A stretch of DNA of 64,000 nucleotides. Origin: Shouchella clausii (GTDB lineage: Bacteria > Bacillota > Bacilli > Bacillales > Bacillaceae_D). The DNA lies in the NCBI RefSeq assembly GCF_001598215.1, contig NZ_BCXJ01000004.1, forward strand, positions 372,001-436,000. Reading direction: 5' to 3'. Numbering within the stretch: the first letter of the stretch is position 1; the number at the start of each line of letters is the position of its first letter. This document shows, one piece after another, positions 11,497-21,367 of the stretch. The position numbers and the translations under genes are program-made. The notes under the pieces are model-generated. The model was not told the DNA's origin and searched no databases. It was given only the letters and a program-made list of their open reading frames with translations.

Positions 11497-14400
11497 TTAC
11501 TCTTCTTCGCTTTTTAGCACAATATTCTCTTCTCCAAACATTTGTTTCAATAACTGAAGCGTCTTCCTTGTTGGGGCGACACTGTATTCATCTGCAAGGC
11601 GGGTTCGAGCCTGTTCTTTTTCTCTGTAAAGAATCACTTGTGTCGAACCGACATCTTGGCTTAGCACATATTTTAAGTCGCTCAGACGTGTCGGCTGATC
11701 TTTGTCTGCCGTTAGACGAATATAGAGCGTTTGTTTTTTCTTGTTTTTGTTTAGTTGCAAAACGTCAGCTGCTTTATGGATAATAAACTGTATTTTTCCT
11801 TGCCGTTCTTCTAATACGCCTTCTAAAAACACAAGGGCGTGGGGGGCGAACAGCCCTTCGTATACTTTCCACGCTTGGGGGAAGGCTACGCAACTACATT
11901 CGCCCGATTCGTCGCTCAGTGTCAAAAAGGCCATCGCTTCGCCTTTTTTCGTCACTATTTTTTTAACATCGATGACCATTCCGGCGATTCGAACTGCTTT
12001 TCTGGAAGGGATACATTCAACTAAAGGGATACGACCGAACCGTTCTAGCCGCTCCAGTTCATTTTCAATTGGGTGGCCAGATAAATAAAAGCCAAGTACT
12101 TCACGCTCCCCTTCTAAATCTTCCATTTTCGTAGACGGCGTCACATCCAAGTAAGCTGGAACGGCAGGCTTGATTGTAAACAGCCCCCCTGAAGATGCTT
12201 TGAACGAGCGGACTTGCTCAGCAAAAGCTTCTGCTTTATCCAAATTGCCGAGCAGCGTCGCTCGCGATTGGCCAAACTCGTCCAATGCCCCAGCTTTAAT
12301 AAGAGCCTCCAGTACCCGCCGGTTGACAGCCGGTGAGGCAACACGGGCGTAAAACATAAACAAGTTGCTGTCGCTGTTTTTTCTCCGCTTGCTTATGATT
12401 TCATTGACCGCTTGGACGTTAACGCCAGCGATGGGCAAAAGCCCAAAGCGAATTTGGCCATTTTCAAGTTCAAATAGCAGACCGCTTTTGCACACAGACG
12501 GAGGCAGCACACGAATGCCTTCTTTTTTCGCCTCGTTTATATACGAATACAGTTTTTCGTGATTTTGCCAAACAGAGGAAAAGAGCGCAGCAAAAAAGGC
12601 AGCTGGAAAATGGACGCGCAAATAAGCAAGCCAGTAGCTAATAAAACTGTAAGCTGTTGCGTGGCTTTTAGGAAAGCCGTAATTGGCAAAACGCTCAATT
12701 AATGAAAAAATAGACTCTGCCTCTTCTAGCAAAAATCCGTTTTCAACAGCCCGGCGAATAAATTGCTGTTTTTCTTTAACGATGACATCATGTTGCTTTT
12801 TGCTAATGGCCCTCCGGAACAAATCGGCTTCAGCTAAACTATAATTAGCCGTCGCCTGCACCACTTGCATAATTTGCTCTTGGTAAACGAGGACGCCAAA
12901 TGTCGGCTCGACAATTGGCCGCAGTGATTCATGGGGGATAATAGCTTGAGTGTGCCCGTGTTTGCCGCGAATGTATTCTGGAATAAACGCCATCGGTCCT
13001 GGCCGATAAAGAGCACTTGTAGCAACAATGTCTTCAAACCGACTCGGCTGCAACTGTTTCAGCACTTGCCTCATGCCTGCCGACTCAAGTTGGAAAATCC
13101 CCGTTGATTTCCCTTGTTGAAGCAGCTGGAAAGTGGCCTTATCATTGAGTGGAATGTGCTGCAAGTTTAGCGCGACGCCCTTTTCTTGTTCAATCACTTT
13201 GAGCATCCGTTCAAGCAACGTCAAATTGCGCAGCCCGAGAAAGTCAAATTTCACAAGTCCTAGACGCTCCAAACTGTCCATGTCCGCTTGCGTCACCGCA
13301 TGACCGTCGATTCCTAATTGCAACGCTGTTTTATCGTTGAGTGGCTTGTCGCTAATAATTACCCCAGCAGCATGGGTCGATGCGTGCCTCGGCAACCCTT
13401 CAATTTGCTTAGCAAAAAAAAGCAACTCGTCCAATTCAGGCGATTCAAGGCCTTGAAAGACGCCTTTTTTCTGTGCTTCGCTAAGGCTGAGAGAAGCAGG
13501 GGTTAAAGACTTCGCAACGCGATCCACAAAAGTATGGCGGATCGACAGTGCCTTTCCGACGTCGCGAATCGCAGCGCGTGCTGCAAATGTACCAAACGTT
13601 AACACTTGGGCAACTCGATCATGGCCAAAACGCTCTCTAACATACGCAATCACTTCATCACGGCGATAGTCTGGAAAATCGACATCGATATCGGGCAAAC
13701 TTGCACGCTCAGGATTTAAAAAGCGTTCAAACAGTAAGTCATGGGCTAGCGGGTCAACGTCCGTGATGAACAACGTATAAGCGACGATGGAACTAGCCGA
13801 CGAGCCCCTGCCTGGGCCTGTTAAAATGCCTGATTGTTTGGCATAGCCGACAAAGTCAGCGACAATTAAAAAATACGAGGAATAACCCCGTTCTGCAATA
13901 ATGGCTAGCTCATGTTCCAATCGTCTTTCCGCCTCTATTGCCCCTGTCTTGTAGCGCGCTTTCAAGCCTTGCCTGCATAACGTTTCTAAGCGCTTATCTG
14001 CTTGCTCTACCGTAAGCCCATCGTAAGCAGGTATCCGCGGCTTTTCTTCAGGTAGATACGATTCGGCTTTTTCAGCAAGCGCCCTTGCCTGGATAAGCGC
14101 TTTTTCAGGGAAGCGTTCCTTCAGCGAGTTTGCGGTCGGCAGATGCCACCGTTGCCAGCCCTCTTCTAATTCAAGGTGAGTCGTCGTCGTCCCTGCCCCT
14201 ATCGCACGCACAAGTTGGTAAACAGGTGCATCCTCTTTGCGCAAAAACCGGATCGGCGGAGCAGCCACACACGGGATTTGGTGGGCGTTCGCAAACTGTA
14301 CAAACTCGTGGTCGCTTTCACCTCCTGCAAGCTCGATAAACGCTTCAAGCCCGCGAGCTAGTTGCTCCCAAAAGCGAAGCCAATTGCCTTTTGCAACAAC

Positions 14401-14784
14401 AAAGGCTTCGCTCGGGATAAAAACAAAACAAGCCGTGCTGTTTGCTTTCCATGTTTCTAGCTCAATCGCCGCCTCTTTTGTTTGAAAGCCAAGCGATGTA
14501 CTATGGGCCACAAGTTGGCGATAGCCTTCTTCATTTTTGGCAACCATCCGTACCGGTATTGTCTTCTCCTCGAGTCGGACAGTCACTTCGAGGCCAAGCA
14601 GCGGTTTGATTCCAGCTTTCTTACAGCTTTGAAAAAAAGGCACAGCCCCATATAGTACATGCCTATCTGTGAGGGAAAGCGCTGTGTAGCCAGCTTCCTT
14701 AGCAGCTTGGACAAGCTCATCCACCCGGTTTGTTGACTGGAGTAAGCTGTATTGGCTGTAAACATTCGTAATGAGGGCATCCAC
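11497..14784 (-). CDS. dnaE: DNA polymerase III alpha subunit, DnaE type
   Basis: 1095 aa error-prone C-family polymerase that in Bacillus extends primers before PolC takes over. PHP domain at the N-terminus; polymerase core with PDIDVDFPDYRR (catalytic aspartates) near residue 380; helix-hairpin-helix and OB domain at the C-terminus. The frame opens 10 codons further up, but GTG at 14784, preceded by AGAGGAAG, gives the family start VDALITNVYSQYSLL. It is divergent from ytrH. No terminator was found in the 135 bp before ytsJ. Confidence 0.95.
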   Translation of the reverse strand: MDALITNVYSQYSLLQSTNRVDELVQAAKEAGYTALSLTDRHVLYGAVPFFQSCKKAGIKPLLGLEVTVRLEEKTIPVRMVAKNEEGYRQLVAHSTSLGFQTKEAAIELETWKANSTACFVFIPSEAFVVAKGNWLRFWEQLARGLEAFIELAGGESDHEFVQFANAHQIPCVAAPPIRFLRKEDAPVYQLVRAIGAGTTTTHLELEEGWQRWHLPTANSLKERFPEKALIQARALAEKAESYLPEEKPRIPAYDGLTVEQADKRLETLCRQGLKARYKTGAIEAERRLEHELAIIAERGYSSYFLIVADFVGYAKQSGILTGPGRGSSASSIVAYTLFITDVDPLAHDLLFERFLNPERASLPDIDVDFPDYRRDEVIAYVRERFGHDRVAQVLTFGTFAARAAIRDVGKALSIRHTFVDRVAKSLTPASLSLSEAQKKGVFQGLESPELDELLFFAKQIEGLPRHASTHAAGVIISDKPLNDKTALQLGIDGHAVTQADMDSLERLGLVKFDFLGLRNLTLLERMLKVIEQEKGVALNLQHIPLNDKATFQLLQQGKSTGIFQLESAGMRQVLKQLQPSRFEDIVATSALYRPGPMAFIPEYIRGKHGHTQAIIPHESLRPIVEPTFGVLVYQEQIMQVVQATANYSLAEADLFRRAISKKQHDVIVKEKQQFIRRAVENGFLLEEAESIFSLIERFANYGFPKSHATAYSFISYWLAYLRVHFPAAFFAALFSSVWQNHEKLYSYINEAKKEGIRVLPPSVCKSGLLFELENGQIRFGLLPIAGVNVQAVNEIISKRRKNSDSNLFMFYARVASPAVNRRVLEALIKAGALDEFGQSRATLLGNLDKAEAFAEQVRSFKASSGGLFTIKPAVPAYLDVTPSTKMEDLEGEREVLGFYLSGHPIENELERLERFGRIPLVECIPSRKAVRIAGMVIDVKKIVTKKGEAMAFLTLSDESGECSCVAFPQAWKVYEGLFAPHALVFLEGVLEERQGKIQFIIHKAADVLQLNKNKKKQTLYIRLTADKDQPTRLSDLKYVLSQDVGSTQVILYREKEQARTRLADEYSVAPTRKTLQLLKQMFGEENIVLKSEEE

Positions 14785-14885
14785 GAAACCACTTCCTCTT
14801 ATTTTTCGCTTCAATACTTAGTAAAAATGACTTTAATGGAAAAGGGCGCCCTATGCAACTTTCTAGACTTGTCCACAATTGACCT

Positions 14886-14915
14886 GCATAATTCCCCGCC
14901 CTCGGCCTTATATAT
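14886..14915 (+). promoter_or_regulatory. Candidate sigma-E promoter of ytrHI
   Basis: GCATAATT, 14-bp spacer, TTATATAT: close to the sigma-E pattern (GKCATATT, 13-15 bp, CATAYAMT). ytrH and ytrI are mother-cell sporulation genes in B. subtilis, which supports the assignment. Confidence 0.45.
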
Positions 14916-14951
14916 GAAAGTAAAGCTTTCTTGGACGAGGTGAGCAGACCT

Positions 14952-15287
14952 ATGCTTTTGACAAAGGAAATGCTAGCGCATTTAGTCATGAACTTTTTTA
15001 TTGCCTTCGGCGTGATGATTGGCGGAGCGCTAATCGGCGGCATTGGCGCTTTTTTAATCGGCAAACCGGTGTTAATTGAAATTTACAGCCTTTCCAACAG
15101 TTTAAAAATATGGGCAATTGTCGCAGCAATTGGCGGCTCTTTTGAGGCCATCACCAAGATTGAAACGGGCTTGTTCAGCGGCGTCCATGAAGACATTTAC
15201 CGAACGCTAGCGATGCTGCTTGTTGCTTTTTGCGGCGCCCAATCGGGAACGATTCTTCTTCGGTGGATTGTTGGAGACCCTGTCTAA
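14952..15287 (+). CDS. ytrH: Sporulation membrane protein YtrH
   Basis: 111 aa, three hydrophobic segments with the family motifs GGALIGGIGAFLIGKPV and FEAITKIETGLFSG. YtrH is required for efficient sporulation in B. subtilis. The ATG at 14952 was chosen because GAGGTGAG stands 7 nt upstream; the frame extends 7 codons further 5'. The stop codon overlaps the ytrI start (TAATG), so the two are translationally coupled. Confidence 0.9.
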   Translation: MLLTKEMLAHLVMNFFIAFGVMIGGALIGGIGAFLIGKPVLIEIYSLSNSLKIWAIVAAIGGSFEAITKIETGLFSGVHEDIYRTLAMLLVAFCGAQSGTILLRWIVGDPV

Positions 15288-15799
15288 TGTTTATTCCAAA
15301 TTACAGAAAACACCGAGGCTGGCTTCGCTTTTTTTCAGGTATTCTTATTGGCACATTGATTGGTTGGGGCTTTTTTCTCGCTGAGTACGGTGAACGGTAT
15401 GATCACTTGTATAATGAGATGGGCAAACAGAGCATTATTATCAATGAATTACGGGCAAAAAATGACCAGCTCATTAACGACATCACTTTGCATAACGAGG
15501 AAAACTTAAAGAACCTTATTGTCCAAAGCGTGACTGTCAATTTGACGAATAGCGACAAGTACCACCTTAGCCAATTGAATGTGTATGAATTAAAACAGCA
15601 AATTTTAAAGGAACTGCGCCATTTGCAAGGAACCAACATCGAAACAATCGCAAGCATTAAAGAAGTGATCCTAAGCGCAGTCGAAAATAAAACATACACG
15701 CTGAACAACAACGAATACCGAGTGAAAACGATTAGTTTCTTTGCCATGACGGAAATGGAACTCAATGTTGAAATTATTGAAGAAAAAAGCATCCGATAA
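15287..15799 (+). CDS. ytrI: Sporulation membrane protein YtrI
   Basis: 170 aa bitopic protein: one N-terminal membrane segment (residues ~14-32), then a coiled-coil stretch (IINELRAKNDQLINDI) and a C-terminal alpha/beta domain. Matches the YtrI family that pairs with YtrH in sporulation. The ATG at 15287 overlaps the ytrH stop and has GGAG 6-9 nt upstream. A bidirectional terminator follows. Confidence 0.88.
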   Translation: MFIPNYRKHRGWLRFFSGILIGTLIGWGFFLAEYGERYDHLYNEMGKQSIIINELRAKNDQLINDITLHNEENLKNLIVQSVTVNLTNSDKYHLSQLNVYELKQQILKELRHLQGTNIETIASIKEVILSAVENKTYTLNNNEYRVKTISFFAMTEMELNVEIIEEKSIR

Positions 15800-15810
15800 A
15801 CCGCCTATAC

Positions 15811-15841
15811 GGCAAAAACAGGCGCGTGCCTGTTTTTTGCC
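15811..15841. terminator. Bidirectional terminator between ytrI and nrnA
   Basis: A near-perfect 13-14 bp stem GGCAAAAACAGGC/GCCTGTTTTTTGCC with a 4-nt loop; A/T-rich base gives a U tract in both directions for the convergent genes. Confidence 0.85.
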
Positions 15842-15852
15842 CCTTGACTCTC

Positions 15853-16782
15853 TCACGAGCAAGCTTCAACAAGTTCAGCTGTAATTTCCTCTGTTTCTTC
15901 CCACGAGTAGGCAGTCGCTCCTGCTGCAACTGGATGGCCTCCGCCAGCATGCCGTTTAGCGATCTCGTTTATCGCTACTGATTTTGACCGCAGGCGGCAG
16001 CGGATCTTTGTCTCTGATTCTTCAACAAAGAATGCCCAAGCTTCTAGTCCTTCCACATCAGCAAAACAATTGACAAGCAAGGAAGACTCATTAGCTGTAA
16101 CGCCAAATCCGTTTAATTGTTCCGCCGTTAGCTTGATCACGCCAACCTTTTCTTTGATTACCTCAAAATTTTGCAGTACATATCCTTCAAGACGAACCAA
16201 GTTCAATGAACGCTTGTACAAGTTCCGATAAAATTCGTTGCTGTCAAACCCTGTTTCAAGTAGCGTTGCTGTTCTCCGGAGCGTATCGGCGGTCGTGTTG
16301 CGAAAGCGGAAGCGGCCTGTGTCGCCGACGATGCCGCCATAGAGCAAGAAAGCAGCCTCTTCTGTAAGCTTGAATGCCCGCGCTACTTCTGTAAAGGCAA
16401 TGACCAACTCGCTTGTGGAACTGACCGTCGTGTCAACATAAACGAGATCGCCATATGGCTCTTCATTTGGATGATGGTCAAACTTGATAACGACTTCCCC
16501 TAATTTATAGCGTTGGTCGCTAATGCGCTCTGTATTGGCGGTATCACAGACAATGACAAGTGCTCCTTTGTATACATCATCTTCAATCGTATCCATTTTC
16601 CCGAAAAAAGCCAGCGATGGTTCCTCTTCACCGACAGCATAGACCTTTTTCTCAGGAAACGCCTGTTTTATTAAGGCCTTTAGCCCAAGCTGTGAGCCGA
16701 GGGCATCAGGATCAGGCCGCACATGACGGTGTAAAACAATCGTCTCGTATTTTTGAATGTGTTCACTGATGATCGAAAACAT
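15853..16782 (-). CDS. nrnA: Bifunctional oligoribonuclease/pAp phosphatase NrnA
   Basis: 309 aa DHH-DHHA1 phosphoesterase (YtqI) that degrades nanoRNAs and hydrolyses 3'-phosphoadenosine 5'-phosphate. DHH motifs are HRHVRPDPDALGSQ (residue ~18), CDTANTERISD and FDHHPNEEPYGD; the DHHA1 substrate loop is GGGHPVAAGA near residue 288. ATG at 16782 with AAGGAGG 5 nt upstream. Confidence 0.95.
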   Translation of the reverse strand: MFSIISEHIQKYETIVLHRHVRPDPDALGSQLGLKALIKQAFPEKKVYAVGEEEPSLAFFGKMDTIEDDVYKGALVIVCDTANTERISDQRYKLGEVVIKFDHHPNEEPYGDLVYVDTTVSSTSELVIAFTEVARAFKLTEEAAFLLYGGIVGDTGRFRFRNTTADTLRRTATLLETGFDSNEFYRNLYKRSLNLVRLEGYVLQNFEVIKEKVGVIKLTAEQLNGFGVTANESSLLVNCFADVEGLEAWAFFVEESETKIRCRLRSKSVAINEIAKRHAGGGHPVAAGATAYSWEETEEITAELVEACS

Positions 16783-16880
16783 GGTTCCTCCTTATTTGTG
16801 CGGCTGGTCAAACCTTCCCTTTCGCGATACAATAAAAGAAATCGCTTTACTTATTCATGTAAGTCGTACAGGAGGTTTAT

Positions 16881-17165
16881 ATGGGCCGTATTTTGATCAT
16901 TATTGCGATTGCCGCATTTATGTTTTATGTTATCACCCGTGTCCGTGCCTTTCGTTTGCAAGATTCCCTTGAAAAAAGGATTCTCGAATCACGGGCCCGC
17001 TTGGCTCTAGGCGCCACGATGTCTGCCCTTGGCATTAACTTAGCCTTTTTTTCTTTTTACACCGCGGTCCAACTCATTGTCGGAGCCGTCTTTCTCATAT
17101 TCGGCCTTGCTAACGCCATTTACGGGTTTCGCGCTCATAAACACTATGCAGCACAACTCGATTAG
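16881..17165 (+). CDS. ytpI: YtpI-family membrane protein
   Basis: 94 aa with three predicted membrane helices (3-21, 42-60, 64-82) and a basic loop RAFRLQDSLEKRILESRARL. Matches the YtpI-like family of unknown function; sits between nrnA and ytoI as in B. subtilis. Start at 16881 preceded by AGGAGG. Confidence 0.85.
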   Translation: MGRILIIIAIAAFMFYVITRVRAFRLQDSLEKRILESRARLALGATMSALGINLAFFSFYTAVQLIVGAVFLIFGLANAIYGFRAHKHYAAQLD

Positions 17166-17176
17166 GCAACATCACT

Positions 17177-17200
17177 CAGACTGATAGAAACGCTTGTGTC
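17177..17200. repeat. Partial copy of the intergenic repeat (E)
   Basis: CAGACTGATAGAAACGCTTG resembles one end of the 58-bp repeat in reverse orientation. Only a half element is present, between the ytpI stop and the shared terminator. Confidence 0.35.
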
Positions 17201-17201
17201 T

Positions 17202-17226
17202 GAAGCTTGCCATACTGGCAAGCTTC
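17202..17226. terminator. Bidirectional terminator between ytpI and ytoI
   Basis: A perfect 10-bp stem (17202-17211/17217-17226) with a 5-nt loop between convergent genes, 1 bp from the ytoI stop. Confidence 0.75.
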
Positions 17227-17227
17227 G

Positions 17228-18535
17228 CTATTCAATCAACTGGGCAGTAAGCATAGCTTTGCCAACAAGTTCGCCTTCGTGGTAAAGGGCGACATCAAAC
17301 TTGCCATGCTTTCGGCCAATTTCCAATATAGATGGCATGATGGAAATTTGGCTATCGATTTGCACAGGCTTCAAAAAATACAACGTGACGTTTTCTAGCA
17401 CTAAATCCCCACGCTTGTGCTTCCGCATCGTTCGCCTTGCCGCCTCAACCATCAACGTCATGACAACACCGTAAGACACGGTTCCAACATGGTCGGTCAT
17501 TTGCGGGGTAATGTCACAAGTGAAAAGCAACTCATTTCCACTTCGTTTTTCTTCCATCCGGCTCGTCACAATTTCTTCGATCGTCTCTCCCACATGAGGT
17601 TGCCTTTGCGTTGTTTGCAAGGCCTTCAATACATCTTGACGGCTAACGACGCCAATCAATTTTCGCTGTTGGTCGACAACGGGTAGCAACTCAATGCCTT
17701 GCCAGACCATCAAATGGGCGACTGCGGCTATGGAAGTACGCTCATTGACCGTAATCGGGTCGCCAGTCATCACTTTTTCAATCAGCCAATGTTTAGGCTT
17801 ATCAAATACATCTTTTGCGGTAATCATTCCTTGCACCCTCATTGCCTCATCGACAACTGGGTAGCGGCTATGCCCTGTCCGCTCGTTTAACTCCTGCCAT
17901 TTTCCAATCGTATTCGTCACTGTCAAATAGTACGTATCCTGCAAGGGGATTAAAATGTCATCTACTAAGACGATTTCTTTTTTAATCAATTGGTCGTAGA
18001 TGGCACGGTTAATCATCGCTGCAACTGTAAAGGTGTCATAGGATGTAGAAATGATAGGGAGGTTAAGTTCGTCTGCCAGACGAACGGCATCGGCGCTCGT
18101 GCTAAACCCGCCAGTTATGAGGACTGCAGCCCCTGTTTCTAAGGCAATCTTATGCACTTGGTAGCGGTTGCCGACAATGAGCAAGTTCCCCGCTGTCACA
18201 TAGCGCATCATCGCCTCCGTTTTCATTGCGCCAATCACAAAACGGTTCAGTGTTTTATGAAGGCCTGTCCGACCGCCAAGTACTTGTCCATCAACGATAT
18301 TAACGACCTCTGCGAAAGTGAGCTTCTCAATATTTTCTTTTTTCTTTTTCTCGATCCGGATTGTGCCAACCCGTTCAATCGTCGAAACAAGCCCTTGCGT
18401 TTCCGCTTCCTTAATGGCGCGATATGCGGTTCCTTCACTAACATTTAAAGCTTTGGCAATGGACCGAACCGATATTTTTTCCCCTATTTGCAATTGTGTT
18501 ATGTATTCAAGTATTTGTTCATGCTTTGTCGTCAC
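17228..18535 (-). CDS. ytoI: DRTGG/CBS/hotdog multidomain protein YtoI
   Basis: 435 aa. Order of domains: N-terminal helix-turn-helix (residues ~15-50, SVRSIAKALNVSEGTAYRAIKEAE), DRTGG domain (~75-185), two CBS repeats (~195-310, YPVVDEAMRVQGMITAKDVF and LLPVVDQQRKLIGVVSRQDVL), and a C-terminal hotdog thioesterase-like domain (~330-435). This architecture is that of B. subtilis YtoI; function unknown, probably a nucleotide- or acyl-CoA-sensing regulator (inference). The GTG start has only a weak SD (GTGGTG). Confidence 0.88.
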   Translation of the reverse strand: MTTKHEQILEYITQLQIGEKISVRSIAKALNVSEGTAYRAIKEAETQGLVSTIERVGTIRIEKKKKENIEKLTFAEVVNIVDGQVLGGRTGLHKTLNRFVIGAMKTEAMMRYVTAGNLLIVGNRYQVHKIALETGAAVLITGGFSTSADAVRLADELNLPIISTSYDTFTVAAMINRAIYDQLIKKEIVLVDDILIPLQDTYYLTVTNTIGKWQELNERTGHSRYPVVDEAMRVQGMITAKDVFDKPKHWLIEKVMTGDPITVNERTSIAAVAHLMVWQGIELLPVVDQQRKLIGVVSRQDVLKALQTTQRQPHVGETIEEIVTSRMEEKRSGNELLFTCDITPQMTDHVGTVSYGVVMTLMVEAARRTMRKHKRGDLVLENVTLYFLKPVQIDSQISIMPSILEIGRKHGKFDVALYHEGELVGKAMLTAQLIE

Positions 18536-18605
18536 CTTAGCACCACGCTTTCACCGTATCAATCTCTGTCTAGTATACGACTTGACGCAGCGCCATAGCA
18601 ACTTC

Positions 18606-18845
18606 TTAACCAAATTCTCGCCGCTTTTCCGGTTCGGCGTTCTCCTGTTGCCTGTCTTTCTCCGCTTTTTGCCGGTATCCACCTAGCAAAGCTACCCCAT
18701 TTCCAGCAATGACCAGCGCGGCGAACGCAAGCCAAGAATAGGCAAAAATTTGCCCGATTCCCTCTTCATGTATGGGCAAATAGTCAAATGCATAGACGAC
18801 TAAAACGGTTGCTGCAAGCAAACAAATGAACAAACGCTGCTTCAT
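18606..18845 (-). CDS. Small membrane protein, unknown
   Basis: 79 aa. Two hydrophobic segments (residues 5-22 and 33-54) and a charged tail rich in K, E and Q. ATG at 18845 is preceded by GGGGGGAG, a strong SD. I do not recognise a family. It lies between ytkL and ytoI on the same strand, after the ytkL terminator, so it must have its own promoter. Confidence 0.6.
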   Translation of the reverse strand: MKQRLFICLLAATVLVVYAFDYLPIHEEGIGQIFAYSWLAFAALVIAGNGVALLGGYRQKAEKDRQQENAEPEKRREFG

Positions 18846-18897
18846 AGGCTCCCCCCTTGTCCCTATGCCTATGCATGTTCGCTCTTAAAAAGAACAA

Positions 18898-18922
18898 ACG
18901 CCCACATCGGTGATGTGGGCGT
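18898..18922 (-). terminator. Terminator after ytkL
   Basis: A perfect 11-bp GC-rich stem (18898-18908/18912-18922) with a 3-nt loop; minus-strand sequence after it is TTTGTTCTTTTT. Confidence 0.8.
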
Positions 18923-18951
18923 CAGACTGTCAATTATAAAAAATCATGCTC

Positions 18952-19638
18952 TTACAGTTCTATCGTTTCGCCAACTTCCAAGACACGCCCTTTGCCGTTT
19001 TGAAGGCTGCTAACAAAAGCATGAGGATCCTGCTTAATCGGCGGAAAGGTGTTGTAATGGATTGGAACGGTTAAGCTGGCGCCAATCCATTCCGTTGCTG
19101 TTTTTGCATCTTCTGGCCCCATTGTAAGGTTGTCGCCAATTGGAATGAAGGCCAAGTCGATAGGATGGCGCTCGCCAATGAGCTTCATGTCGCTGAACAA
19201 AGCTGTGTCGCCGGCATGGTAGATGGTCTTGTCTTCAGCAGTGAAGAGAATGCCACCTGGCATGCCTGTATAGACAATTTTTTGGCTGTCTTCCTCTGTG
19301 AACGAAGAGCCATGGAAGGCTTGTGTAAACTTGACGCGACCAAAGTCAAACTGGTAGGCTCCGCCAATGGACATCGGATGAACATTTTCAACTCCCTGAA
19401 AGCCCATGTATGTTGCCAATTCTGCTACAGCGACCACCAGTGCCCCTGTACGCTTGGCAATCGCGACAGTATCGCCGACATGATCATTATGGCCATGCGT
19501 TAACAAAATGACATCGGCTTTCACGTGGTCTGCATTTAAATCAGTCAATTCATTTCCCGTAATAAACGGATCGATTAAGATCGTTTTCCCGCCCGTTTCA
19601 ATCTGGACAACGGAATGGCCATGGTAACTTACTTTCAC
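18952..19638 (-). CDS. ytkL: UPF0173 metal-dependent hydrolase YtkL
   Basis: 228 aa metallo-beta-lactamase-fold protein of the UPF0173 family. Metal ligands are in [12 protein letters not shown] (HxHxDH) near residue 53, and further ligands in [12 protein letters not shown] and PIHYNTFP. Substrate unknown. GTG at 19638, with AGGAGC 8 nt upstream, gives the family start [11 protein letters not shown]; the frame stays open for 43 codons further upstream. Divergent from the dipeptidase gene. Confidence 0.92.
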   Translation of the reverse strand: MKVSYHGHSVVQIETGGKTILIDPFITGNELTDLNADHVKADVILLTHGHNDHVGDTVAIAKRTGALVVAVAELATYMGFQGVENVHPMSIGGAYQFDFGRVKFTQAFHGSSFTEEDSQKIVYTGMPGGILFTAEDKTIYHAGDTALFSDMKLIGERHPIDLAFIPIGDNLTMGPEDAKTATEWIGASLTVPIHYNTFPPIKQDPHAFVSSLQNGKGRVLEVGETIEL

Positions 19639-19742
19639 TCGCAAGCGCTCCTTTCGAATGTTTGTCTCTTTTTGGTTTATAGCCGAATTTCTTTCGACTA
19701 AAACTATTTTACCGTATACTTGAAGAAAGGAGGAGGATTCAT

Positions 19743-20852
19743 TTGAAATTGGAACGGCTGCAAACATTGCAAAGGCAACTCGGAGAAAAACAAGCTTGGT
19801 TTGCGTTTATAACCAGCAAAGAAAATGTTTTTTATTTAACTGGGTACCGCACGGACCCCCATGAACGCCTCATTGCCTTTTTTGTTTTTCAAAACAGCCA
19901 TTTTCTTGTTGTTCCTAAAATGGAAGAAAGCATGGTCAGAAAAGCTGGATACGATGGAGACATTCTTTCATACAGTGATAATGAAAATGTTTGGGAAAAC
20001 GTTTATGCCCGTATCCCCAAGCACGACCATCGTAGCTTGCCACTTATATGTGTTGAAGAACGCCTTGTCTCTTTTGAACGGATTCGCGCTTTGCAAGCCC
20101 TTGATAAACAGGTTTCGTTTGCTGACTGTGAAGGACTTTTAATGGAACAGCGCTTACAGAAAACGAATGCAGAGCTGCAAACATTGCGTGATGCCGCTGC
20201 CTTTGCTGATAGAGGGGTAGAGCTAGGCGTAGCCTCGTTGAAAACAGGCGTAACCGAAATGGAAGTCGTCGCAGCGATTGAATATGGCTTGAAAAAACAA
20301 GGCATCATGGAAATGTCATTCCAGACAACCGTTCTCTTTGGCGACCATGCGAGCGCACCACATGGAAAGCCTGGCAACCGTAAATTGCAAGAAGGCGAGT
20401 TTGTCCTTTTTGATCTTGGCGTCGTTTTAAATGGCTACTGCTCTGACATTACAAGAACAGTTGCCTACGGAAACGTTTCTGAACAGGAAGCCGCTATTTA
20501 CCGTACCGTCCTTAAAGCGCAAGAAGCTGCGCTCGCTGCTGCGAAGCCAGGGGCGATCATTGGCACTGTTGACCAAGCCGCGCGCAATGTGATCACAGAA
20601 GCTGGCTATGGCGCGTTTTTTCCACACCGCCTTGGGCACGGGTTAGGCATTGATGTACATGAGTCTCCCTCCATGCACCAAGACAACCATGACCGTTTAA
20701 AAGAACGGATGACCTTTACAGTGGAACCTGGTATCTACATACCAGATCGTTGCGGTGTACGAATTGAAGACGATGTTGTCATTACAGCCGCTGGGTGCGA
20801 CGTAATGACAAGCTACCCGAAAACGCTGGACCCTGTGCCTGTTCGCTTGTAA
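19743..20852 (+). CDS. Xaa-Pro dipeptidase (M24 family)
   Basis: 369 aa creatinase-N plus pita-bread metallopeptidase. Metal ligands are visible: [19 protein letters not shown] (two Asp), [15 protein letters not shown] (His), [11 protein letters not shown] (Glu) and RIEDDVVIT (Glu). Likely cleaves proline-containing dipeptides in the cytoplasm. Start is TTG at 19743, with AGGAGGAGG 6 nt before it. Divergently transcribed from ytkL and followed by a terminator, hence probably monocistronic. Confidence 0.9.
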   Translation: MKLERLQTLQRQLGEKQAWFAFITSKENVFYLTGYRTDPHERLIAFFVFQNSHFLVVPKMEESMVRKAGYDGDILSYSDNENVWENVYARIPKHDHRSLPLICVEERLVSFERIRALQALDKQVSFADCEGLLMEQRLQKTNAELQTLRDAAAFADRGVELGVASLKTGVTEMEVVAAIEYGLKKQGIMEMSFQTTVLFGDHASAPHGKPGNRKLQEGEFVLFDLGVVLNGYCSDITRTVAYGNVSEQEAAIYRTVLKAQEAALAAAKPGAIIGTVDQAARNVITEAGYGAFFPHRLGHGLGIDVHESPSMHQDNHDRLKERMTFTVEPGIYIPDRCGVRIEDDVVITAAGCDVMTSYPKTLDPVPVRL

Positions 20853-20876
20853 CTGTTCTGTCCAGCTCGAAAGAAC

Positions 20877-20910
20877 GCAAAGTGGCCTAGCGAGGAGAAG
20901 GCCACTTTGC
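20877..20910 (+). terminator. Terminator after the Xaa-Pro dipeptidase gene
   Basis: A perfect 11-bp stem (20877-20887/20900-20910) with a 12-nt loop, then TTTACCATTTTTTATTT. It may serve the convergent gene as well. Confidence 0.75.
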
Positions 20911-20929
20911 TTTACCATTTTTTATTTAC

Positions 20930-21310
20930 TTACTTTGTCCACAACCATGTAAAACGCTCGCTGTCCCTATTCATCCAACGAATTTCTAAGCGTTCCATCG
21001 TGGGGAATTTAGCAGAAAGCCGATCAGCGTATTCCGCTTCTGTCGTTTCCTCATTGATTTGGAGCAAATCGACAATTTCTTCTACATGGGTCTGGGCTTC
21101 CTCCCCTTTTATCACGTAATTGCCTTTTTCATACTCATAATGGTTTGGGTTATCGTATTCCCATTGATGTTCGACTCCTTCTGCAATGACCGTCACCCGG
21201 AGTGAAAAAGATTCCATAAGCTCCGTCCCCGATACAGCAGACACAGGCAATGGGCAAACCGCCACCAAAACTAGAGCAAACAACATCGTATACATAAGTG
21301 TGTGTTTCAT
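20930..21310 (-). CDS. Putative secreted protein, unknown
   Basis: 126 aa with a clear signal peptide (MKHTLMYTM, hydrophobic core, then VSAVSG; cleavage likely near residue 25). The mature part is acidic with no recognisable domain; WEYDNPNHYEYE and a C-terminal RFTWLW stand out. AGGTGG about 10 nt before the ATG. It lies 57 bp downstream of ytkK on the same strand. Function unknown. Confidence 0.65.
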   Translation of the reverse strand: MKHTLMYTMLFALVLVAVCPLPVSAVSGTELMESFSLRVTVIAEGVEHQWEYDNPNHYEYEKGNYVIKGEEAQTHVEEIVDLLQINEETTEAEYADRLSAKFPTMERLEIRWMNRDSERFTWLWTK

Positions 21311-21367
21311 TTGGACGAGCCCACCTTTTTATTACTAAGGTAGGCAAAAACATGTGTGATTATGCAT

